Assembly: GCF_016918015.1 (NCBI RefSeq)
Contig: NZ_JAERMK010000003.1
Coordinates: forward strand, 72,576 to 133,454
DNA: 60,879 bases
Reading direction: 5' to 3'
From: Glycomyces sp. YM15
GTDB taxonomy: Bacteria; Actinomycetota; Actinomycetes; Mycobacteriales; Micromonosporaceae
Part shown: positions 55,146-60,879 of the stretch, piece after piece
Numbering within the stretch: position 1 is the first letter of the stretch
How the letters are laid out: every line of letters starts with the position of its first letter
Made by a program: the position numbers and the translations under genes
Notes under the pieces: model-generated
Database searches by the model: none
Told to the model about the DNA's origin: nothing
What the model saw: only the letters and a program-made list of their open reading frames with translations

Positions 55146-56336
55146 CTATCGCGCGTACTCACCGAGGAATTCCAGCGTCGCCGGCCGCAGCGCCTGCGAA
55201 CCCCACGAGCCCCACCGGCCGGTGAAGCCGTGATGCGACCATGCCAGGTCCAGCTCCGAGACCGGGACGCCGGCCGCCCTGAGCGCTCGCGCCAGCACCG
55301 CGCCCTGGTCGAGTGACACGAGCCGATCTGCTTCGCCCTGCACCATCATCGTTGGAGGCGCTTCGGCGTCCACATGGGTCAGCGGCGAGGCCGTCTCGTA
55401 GCGGCCGGGTTCCTCGTCCAGGCGCGCGCCGAGGAACGGGGTGAGGTAGCCCTCGGCACTGGCGGGCATGTCCGAGTCGGCCGCGAGCGTGGTGAGGTCG
55501 GTGGGAGCGAACCAGGACGACACCGAGGCCACCGGAGCGTCCTCGACGGCGCATGAGGGCGTGAACCCCGGGTCGCCGACGGTGTAGGCGGCCATCATCG
55601 AGAGGTGCCCGCCCGCGGAGTCGCCGACGAGCGAGACGGTGGCGGGATCGGCCCCGAACGCCGCAGCGTTGGCGCGCACCCATCCAAGTGCGCACTTGAC
55701 GTCCCCCACCGCGTCCTGCCAGCGCGGCGGAGAAGCGAGCCGGTAGTCGATCGAGAAGACCGCGTAGCCCTGGTCGGCCAGCCACTGCTGCCAAGGGGCG
55801 CTTTCGGATCGCGATCCGCCGGACCAGCCGCCGCCGTGCACGTAGACGATCGCGGGCGCCGGGCCGCCGGTGTCAGCGGGCTCGTAGACGTCGACTTCGA
55901 GATCCTGACCGTCCACTGTCGCGTAGGTCTCGGTCGCGTCCGGCATCGCCTCCGGCGCGGCGGCGAAGTACTCGCCCCAGGACACGTCGGCGTCGCGTCC
56001 CGCGGCGATCCATGGGACGGCGCACATGAGCGAGGCCGAGATCCCCGCGAGGATCCCGGCGGTCGCGAGCGCCCGGCGCCGAACCCGCCACGCGCATATG
56101 GCAATGGCGATCCCGATAAGGCCGAACACGATCAGGGTGCCGGTCAACCAGGGTACGAGCATCGCGACCACGCTCACCGTGTCCTCGGCGGGACCGAGCG
56201 GGATCGGGCCGCTGAAGAACGCGAGTCCGATCAGGATGGTCAGTGCGGCGGTGGCCCAGGCGAGTCCGCGCCCGAGGCCGCCGATCAGGCGGCGCCCCGG
56301 CGATCGGCGCGGTTCGGTTGCAGCGTCGGTCATCAT
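55146..56336 (-). CDS. Membrane-anchored alpha/beta-hydrolase (esterase/lipase family)
   Basis: The 396-residue protein has three N-terminal membrane helices (about 22-115). An extracytoplasmic HSL-type alpha/beta hydrolase domain follows. VYVHGGGWSGGSRSE is the oxyanion-hole motif, VGDSAGGHLSMM contains the nucleophile Ser, and GEADRLVS and WSHHGFTG supply the Asp and His. GAGGAGG precedes the paired ATGs. A perfect palindrome 15 bp upstream matches one before the adjacent tetR gene, so TetR probably represses it. The substrate is unknown. Confidence 0.88.
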   Translation of the reverse strand: MMTDAATEPRRSPGRRLIGGLGRGLAWATAALTILIGLAFFSGPIPLGPAEDTVSVVAMLVPWLTGTLIVFGLIGIAIAICAWRVRRRALATAGILAGISASLMCAVPWIAAGRDADVSWGEYFAAAPEAMPDATETYATVDGQDLEVDVYEPADTGGPAPAIVYVHGGGWSGGSRSESAPWQQWLADQGYAVFSIDYRLASPPRWQDAVGDVKCALGWVRANAAAFGADPATVSLVGDSAGGHLSMMAAYTVGDPGFTPSCAVEDAPVASVSSWFAPTDLTTLAADSDMPASAEGYLTPFLGARLDEEPGRYETASPLTHVDAEAPPTMMVQGEADRLVSLDQGAVLARALRAAGVPVSELDLAWSHHGFTGRWGSWGSQALRPATLEFLGEYAR

Positions 56337-56350
56337 GTCCTCCTCAGCTT

Positions 56351-56365
56351 GCGCACACTGTGCGC
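56351..56365. promoter_or_regulatory. TetR operator candidate upstream of the hydrolase
   Basis: GCGCACA-C-TGTGCGC is a perfect 15-bp palindrome just before the hydrolase start. The copy before tetR (57226-57240) matches at 14 of 15 bases. A partial half-site, TGTACGC, lies at 56379-56385. Confidence 0.7.
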
Positions 56366-56446
56366 TTCATGAGAACACTGTACGCATCATGTTGAGCGGT
56401 GTGCAAGAGGGGCCGCGCGTTGGCATCGAACTGTTTGGAGCGCAAG

Positions 56447-56476
56447 GAAAACGGGCGGCGCTTTCGCGCCGCCCGT
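56447..56476 (-). terminator. Rho-independent terminator of tetR
   Basis: An 11-bp perfect stem (ACGGGCGGCGC / GCGCCGCCCGT) with a 4-base loop is followed on the minus strand by TTTT. It ends the tetR transcript before the hydrolase promoter. Confidence 0.85.
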
Positions 56477-56490
56477 CCTGGTGATCGAGG

Positions 56491-57195
56491 TCAGGGCTTG
56501 CGGTCGAGCCGGGCTTGAAGCCCGTCCAAGATCAGGTCCAGCCCGAACGCGAAGGCGTCCTCGCGGTACGCGGCCGGGTCGTCGTACGCCCCGGCGGCGG
56601 CCGTCTCGTTCAGGTGGTCTTGCGTCTCCCGCAGTCCCGCAACGAGTTCCGCCTCGGATTTGCCGCTGCGGTCGACCAGGTCCAGCCACGCGGCCTCACT
56701 GGTCGCGGTGCCGACCACGTAGGCGGTGACAGCGCTCATCGCCTGATCGGCCTCCAGCGGGTCGAACCCGCCCGCGCCGAACACGTCGAGCATCCGCTGT
56801 GAGACCCGAGAGAGATTGGGACCCAAGTAGGCCAGACCTACCTGCCCGAGCACTCCGGTCACCCACTTGTGGCGCAGCGCCATCGCACGCAGGCTCCGCG
56901 CCGCAGCGGCGACCCCGTCGCGCCAGCCGTCCCGTCCACCCGGCTCGGGCACCGCCACCTCGCCGTACACCTCGTCCACGACCAGTTCGAGGAGCTCGTC
57001 CTTGTTGGCGACGTGCCGGTACATCGAGGTCGCGCCCGCGTCGAGCCGCTTCCCCAGCGAGCGCATGCTCAACGCCGCCAAGCCCTCCGCGTCCAGCAGC
57101 TTCAGCGCTGCGGCCACGATCCGCTCGCGGCTGAGCCCGGCGGGCTTCGCAGTGACCTCGCGAGCCCATACGGACGGGATCGACGGTTCAGCCAT
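56491..57195 (-). CDS. TetR-family transcriptional regulator
   Basis: The 234-residue regulator has an N-terminal TetR helix-turn-helix (SRERIVAAALKLLDAEG, then RLDAGATSMYRHVANKDELL). A C-terminal TetR_C-like ligand domain follows (about 90-220). GGAGG before ATG 57195 fixes the start; upstream in-frame codons are non-homologous. It is followed on the same strand by the alpha/beta hydrolase after a terminator. Matching palindromes at both promoters indicate autoregulation and control of the hydrolase. Confidence 0.92.
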   Translation of the reverse strand: MAEPSIPSVWAREVTAKPAGLSRERIVAAALKLLDAEGLAALSMRSLGKRLDAGATSMYRHVANKDELLELVVDEVYGEVAVPEPGGRDGWRDGVAAAARSLRAMALRHKWVTGVLGQVGLAYLGPNLSRVSQRMLDVFGAGGFDPLEADQAMSAVTAYVVGTATSEAAWLDLVDRSGKSEAELVAGLRETQDHLNETAAAGAYDDPAAYREDAFAFGLDLILDGLQARLDRKP

Positions 57196-57225
57196 GGCAA
57201 CCTCCTGCAGCTCCCGGCGAGGATA

Positions 57226-57240
57226 GCGCACACCGTGCGC
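57226..57240. promoter_or_regulatory. TetR operator candidate upstream of tetR
   Basis: GCGCACACCGTGCGC lies 30 bases before the tetR start and differs by one base from the perfect palindrome at 56351-56365. Confidence 0.65.
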
Positions 57241-57402
57241 ACCGAGCGCCGCCTGTCGGTCCGCTGCCGGGGAAGCAGGTGAGGGTCTCCGGTGAGTTGC
57301 GGGAGATCAGTGGAGCTGCAGGCCGGTCGGATGCAACCGACGTGCCTGCGGCACCACAGTCCGGGCGGCGGGTCAGAAGAGCAGGAGCAAGCACTCGGAT
57401 GC

Positions 57403-58542
57403 TCAGGCCATCGCCTGCAGCGGCACGCGCAGCGCGACCCTCCAGCCCCCTGTGTTCGTCGGCCCTGCTTCGAATGCTCCTCCGAGCAGTTCCGCGCGCT
57501 GTCTGAGGCCGATCAGTCCGTGTTTTGCGCTGGGCAGCGGCATCACCGGTCGTTTCGGTGCCGTGTTGACGACCTCTGCCAGTACGGCACCGTCGTACTG
57601 GGCGACCTGGACGCGGACCGCGGCGCCGGGAGCGTGCTTGCGGGCGTTCGTCAGCGCTTCCTGCACGGTGCGGTAGATCGCCCGCTGCACCGGGGGGCTG
57701 AGCTCCGGCAGCGGTCCCGTCTCCAGCTCGGCCCCCATGCCGGCGTTGTCGACGAGTTCGCCGAGCTGCTCGAGTGTGGGCTGTGGTGCGAGACCGTTGC
57801 CCGCGCCGCCTCCTGCGCGCAGCACGCTCACCATGTACCGCAACTCGTCCAGCGTGCGAGCCGCCAGCGTCCGGATCGTGTCGGCGGCTTCCTTCGAGAC
57901 CGATTCCTCGGTGCTCACCTGCAACGCCCCGGCCCGCACCGCGATCAGGCTCACCTGGTGCGAGACGACATCGTGCATCTCCCGGGCCAGGTGGGCGCGC
58001 TCTTGCGCCAGCACCCGCTGCGTCGCCAGCGCCTGCTCGTGCTCGCGGACCTCGCTGATCTCCTCCAGGCGCCGTGACAGTTCCTGCTTGGTCTGCACCA
58101 GTTGTCCCAGGAAGACCGCCGCACCCGCGGGCGCCAGCGAGTACACGCCCCACACCGGCAAGGCCGATTCGGCGAGGATGTCGCCGCCGCCCCACCACGG
58201 GGCGATCGTCAAGCCCGCGTACACCAAGGCGCACCCGCTCAGCAGCCACCGGTTCCGCGTCGAGCACGCGACCGTGAACAGCGCGATGAGCGACGCCGCC
58301 GACTGGCCCATCAGCAGCGGCATCGGCAGTGTGGCGATGAAGACCGCCAACGGGAACCGGCGACGCACCGCCAGAGCGAGCACCCCGGCCACGAGTACGG
58401 CGTCGTCCCACCAGTTCCCTGGCATGTGGTTGAACCACAGGTCGGCCCCGGCCACGGCGATGAGGGCCGCGTCGAGGAGTACGGCGGGCCCGCGTGAGCC
58501 CGAATGCCACCAGGCCGTCAGGCGGGCCGCGACCGAGCTCAT
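57403..58542 (-). CDS. Sensor histidine kinase (HisKA_3 type)
   Basis: The 379-residue kinase has four to five membrane helices (about 20-145), a coiled-coil linker (TKQELSRRLEEISEVREHEQ) and the phospho-acceptor helix LAREMHDVVSHQVSLIAV (His about 195). The GHKL domain has TVQEALTNARKHAPG (N box) and KHGLIGLRQRAELLGG. Its ATG overlaps the stop of the response regulator gene, which is upstream, the opposite order from the two other pairs in this window. The signal is unknown. Confidence 0.9.
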   Translation of the reverse strand: MSSVAARLTAWWHSGSRGPAVLLDAALIAVAGADLWFNHMPGNWWDDAVLVAGVLALAVRRRFPLAVFIATLPMPLLMGQSAASLIALFTVACSTRNRWLLSGCALVYAGLTIAPWWGGGDILAESALPVWGVYSLAPAGAAVFLGQLVQTKQELSRRLEEISEVREHEQALATQRVLAQERAHLAREMHDVVSHQVSLIAVRAGALQVSTEESVSKEAADTIRTLAARTLDELRYMVSVLRAGGGAGNGLAPQPTLEQLGELVDNAGMGAELETGPLPELSPPVQRAIYRTVQEALTNARKHAPGAAVRVQVAQYDGAVLAEVVNTAPKRPVMPLPSAKHGLIGLRQRAELLGGAFEAGPTNTGGWRVALRVPLQAMA

Positions 58543-59198
58543 CGCTGCTCGCCTCTGTCGAGCAGGCCCGCGCGTTCGGCCAGGAGCGCGGCCTGGACCC
58601 GGTTGGCGACCTGGAGTTTGGTGAGGATCGCCGAGACGTGGTCTTTGACGGTGCCGACGCCGAGGTAGAGGCGGGCGGCGATGTCGGCGTTGGACAGTCC
58701 GTCGGCGAGCTGCACGAGGACGGTCCGCTCCCGGTCGGTCAAGGTGTCGATGAGGCCGGTGTCGGCGGGCCGCCTGCGGGCCGAGGCGAGGAAGCCGTCG
58801 ACGACGGTGGAGGTGACTTTGGGGGAGAGGACCACGCCGTGGGCGGCGAGCGTGCGCACTTGCAGGGCCAGGTGGTCGGGGGCGGTGTCCTTGAGCAGGA
58901 ACCCGGCCGCGCCCCGGTGGAGGGCGGCGGCCACGTACTCGTCGTTGTCGAAGGTGGTGAGCATGGCGACCACGGGCGGCGAAGGCTTCGAACGCATGCG
59001 GTCGAGCACCGTCAGACCATCCACATCAGGCATACGGATGTCGAGCAGGACGATGTCGGGGTGCAGGCGTTCGGCCTCGGCCACCGCGCGGGCGCCGGTG
59101 ACCGCGCCGACGACCTCGATGTCCGGTGCGGCGTTGAGGATGAGCTCGATGCCGCTGCGGATCAACGCCTCGTCGTCGACGATCAGTACCCGGATCAC
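58539..59198 (-). CDS. NarL/LuxR-type response regulator
   Basis: The 219-residue regulator has a receiver domain (IRVLIVDDEALIRSGIEL; Asp in DIVLLDIRMPD; LTTFDNDEYVAAAL; FLLKD). The LuxR helix-turn-helix is LTDRERTVLVQLADGLSNADI then GTVKDHVSAILTKLQVANRV. The GTG at 59198 has GAGGAG upstream; the open frame beyond is rejected. It is followed by the kinase gene with a 4-base overlap. The divergent membrane acyltransferase-like gene is a plausible target. Confidence 0.93.
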   Translation of the reverse strand: MIRVLIVDDEALIRSGIELILNAAPDIEVVGAVTGARAVAEAERLHPDIVLLDIRMPDVDGLTVLDRMRSKPSPPVVAMLTTFDNDEYVAAALHRGAAGFLLKDTAPDHLALQVRTLAAHGVVLSPKVTSTVVDGFLASARRRPADTGLIDTLTDRERTVLVQLADGLSNADIAARLYLGVGTVKDHVSAILTKLQVANRVQAALLAERAGLLDRGEQR

Positions 59199-59425
59199 GG
59201 CCGCTCCTCGCTTGTCGGTTCCACGGATCGATTCGTAGCACGGCCGGACCCCGCCGCGCTTCCGTCGCGGCCGTTCCGCGGCGATTGCCGCCGGTCGGCG
59301 GGGGTGCTTCGGTCGGTCGGCGGGCGAGGAGTCCCCGCCAGGGGGGAGCGGTTCCCGCCGTCTGCGGAGGCGCGGCGGCCCTTCGCCGGATGGGAAGTGC
59401 GCCCGCGCCGCCGCAAGCTGAGTCC

Positions 59426-60751
59426 ATGACTGACACCGACACCGTGCGGAGCGAGCGGACACTGCGGCTGGTCCGCACCGACCGCGAGACGCCGCCCGAA
59501 CCGAAACCACCGCAAGGCGGCGCGCTCGGCCGCGTGCTCGGGCTCGACCTGGCCCGCGCGCTGGCGATCTTCGGCATGTTCTACGCGCACGTGGGACCGA
59601 TGCAAGAGTTCAAGGATCCCGTGGTCAACACGATCATGCAGATTCCGCACGGCCGTTCGTCGGCCCTGTTCGCGATCCTGGCCGGATTGTCGCTGGTCCT
59701 GCTCGCGGGCGGCCGCCGCCCGCTGCCGGCGCTCGAGCGCCGGCAGCGGATCGTGAAGATCGTCATCCGGGCGGTCCTGCTGATCGCCCTGGGTACGGCG
59801 CTGACCCTCTGGTTGCACACCGACATCGTCATTCTGGCGTTCTACGGTCTGTTCTTCCTGCTCGCGCTGCCGTTCGTGCGGTGCGGCGTCAAGACGCTGG
59901 CGGTCCTCTCGGCCGCGTTCGCGGTCGTCGGCTCCGTGGTCTTCTACTGGATCTCCATGGCGCAGCCGGCGTTCGTCACCGCGCTCAACGCGCACGACCC
60001 GATCACCCGCATGGGCGCCGACGGCCTCGGCCGACTGCTGTTCACCGGCCTCTACCCGGCCGTCCCCTGGCTCGCCTACATCTTCGCGGGCATGGCGATC
60101 GCCAAGCTCGACCTGTCCGCCAAGCGGGTGCGCATCGGCATGGCCTCGGTCGGCGCCGGACTGGCGCTGGCCGGTTACGGACTCTCGTGGGTGCTGCAGA
60201 AGGTCCTGTTCGCGGGAGGCGGCATGGGCGGCGGCTCTATGAGCGGCGGATCCGGCTCCTCCGGTGCGAGTACGGCGTCGTCCTCGACGGGCTCGGGCTC
60301 GACCGGGATGAGCGGTTCGGGCTCGTCCGGCACGTGGTCCGATTCGATGAGCGGATTCGATCCGTGGTCGTCGGACATGCTGCAGTTCCTGCTCTCGGCC
60401 TCGCCGCACTCGGGCACCGCGTTCGAGCTGCTGGGCAACCTCGGCATCGCGATGCTGGTGATCGTCGGATCGGTCGCCCTGCTCGACCGGTCCGCCCTCG
60501 CCCGCAAGCTCTTGACGCCGATCACGGCGGCCGGGGCGATGTCCCTGACCCTGTACGTCGCCCACCTGTGGGCCCTCAACCACGTCCCGTCGAACAGCGA
60601 CGGCGGCGCGGTCACCGCGGCACTGGCGGTGTGGGGCTGGTTCTGCGCGGTGGGCATCGCGTTCGCCTTCGTGTGGTCGCGGTTCTTCAAGCGCGGACCG
60701 CTCGAATACCTCATGCAGTGGGCCACCGGCCCGGCCAAACTGGTGCGCTGA
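59426..60751 (+). CDS. Multi-pass acyltransferase-like membrane protein (DUF1624/DUF418 type)
   Basis: The 441-residue protein has about ten membrane helices. The N-terminal segment LGLDLARALAIFGMFYAHVG and the following HGRSSALFAILAGLSL are the signature of the heparan-alpha-glucosaminide acetyltransferase-like and DUF418 membrane families. A Gly/Ser/Thr/Met-rich linker (about 268-315) interrupts the helices between about 265 and 330, unusual in composition. A conserved LTLYVAHLW near the end fits the family. It may acylate or remodel an envelope glycan; the substrate is unknown. It is divergent from the two-component pair. Confidence 0.8.
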   Translation: MTDTDTVRSERTLRLVRTDRETPPEPKPPQGGALGRVLGLDLARALAIFGMFYAHVGPMQEFKDPVVNTIMQIPHGRSSALFAILAGLSLVLLAGGRRPLPALERRQRIVKIVIRAVLLIALGTALTLWLHTDIVILAFYGLFFLLALPFVRCGVKTLAVLSAAFAVVGSVVFYWISMAQPAFVTALNAHDPITRMGADGLGRLLFTGLYPAVPWLAYIFAGMAIAKLDLSAKRVRIGMASVGAGLALAGYGLSWVLQKVLFAGGGMGGGSMSGGSGSSGASTASSSTGSGSTGMSGSGSSGTWSDSMSGFDPWSSDMLQFLLSASPHSGTAFELLGNLGIAMLVIVGSVALLDRSALARKLLTPITAAGAMSLTLYVAHLWALNHVPSNSDGGAVTAALAVWGWFCAVGIAFAFVWSRFFKRGPLEYLMQWATGPAKLVR

Positions 60752-60774
60752 TCGACTACAGCGCTGTCGCATCA

Positions 60775-60818
60775 GGAGGCCGCCGGGCCGGAGTGATCGC
60801 TCCGGCCCGGCGGCCTCC
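60775..60818 (+). terminator. Hairpin terminator after the acyltransferase-like gene
   Basis: A 19-bp perfect stem (60775-60793 with 60800-60818) with a TGATCG loop lies 23 bases after the stop codon. No U tract. Confidence 0.75.
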
Positions 60819-60843
60819 CGCCACTTGACACAAGGAGACCGAC

Positions 60844-60879
60844 ATTACCCCGACAGGCCTGACGAGAGAGCGTGCGGCC
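60844..60879 (+). CDS. Possible start of a gene cut by the window end
   Basis: AAGGAG at 60833-60838 is followed 5 bases later by the frame ATT-ACC-CCG-ACA (ITPTGLTRERAA), open to the window end. If real it would use a rare ATT start or begin elsewhere. Only 12 codons are visible. Confidence 0.2.
   Translation, partial: MTPTGLTRERAA

Overview
The window looks like chromosomal DNA from a high-GC Gram-positive actinobacterium. Coding GC is very high, GTG and TTG starts are common, a SigK/RskA pair and ESX-type (WXG-like) proteins are present, and the DnaA boxes are of the TTGTCCACA type. From memory the gene mix resembles Glycomycetaceae or Micromonosporales; that placement is a guess, not a result.

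Region 1 (1-33.3 kb) is mostly housekeeping. It holds gnd, cystathionine beta-synthase, class I fumarase and the conserved rpsF-ssb-rpsR-rplI-dnaB block, with a phased cluster of six DnaA boxes just before dnaB. These are followed by a GT87-like glycosyltransferase, an RsbW-like kinase, a glycerophosphodiesterase, larB-larC (nickel-pincer cofactor), a multicopper oxidase, a large LuxR-type ATPase regulator, an MMPL transporter with a divergent MarR regulator, a photolyase, and a sigK-rskA-molybdoenzyme-fasciclin cluster. msrA, metB and an amidase-fold protein that appears to have lost its catalytic residues close the region.

Region 2 (33.5-46.6 kb) is an accessory island that starts in a tRNA-Ala(GGC) gene. 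The tRNA 3' end plus its terminator hairpin is repeated twice downstream, at 36.6 and 39.75 kb. Each repeat also supplies the start codon of a small HTH gene that reads back into the preceding module. Module 1 carries ESX-like secreted proteins and a lipoprotein. Module 2 carries a divergent pair: a DUF262/DUF1524 nuclease fused to an alkyltransferase-like domain (probable anti-phage defence) and an unknown 169-residue protein. The third stretch is decayed. It has an IS5-type element carrying cupin and ArsR passenger genes, AbiE toxin-antitoxin wreckage, a DUF4333-type lipoprotein, a secreted SGNH esterase with a ricin-type lectin domain, a GNAT enzyme, and a truncated third copy of the HTH gene.

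Region 3 (46.7-60.9 kb) holds three histidine kinase/LuxR response regulator pairs. Beside them lie a secreted homologue of animal-type protein-arginine deiminase (its signal-peptide region is spoiled by a G/C homopolymer, probably an assembly fault), a second MMPL transporter, an alpha/beta hydrolase with a TetR regulator that share a palindromic operator, and an acyltransferase-like membrane protein.

The most unusual items are the tRNA-Ala module array, the nuclease-ATL fusion, the arginine deiminase, the helically phased DnaA boxes, the passenger-carrying IS and the degenerate amidase.
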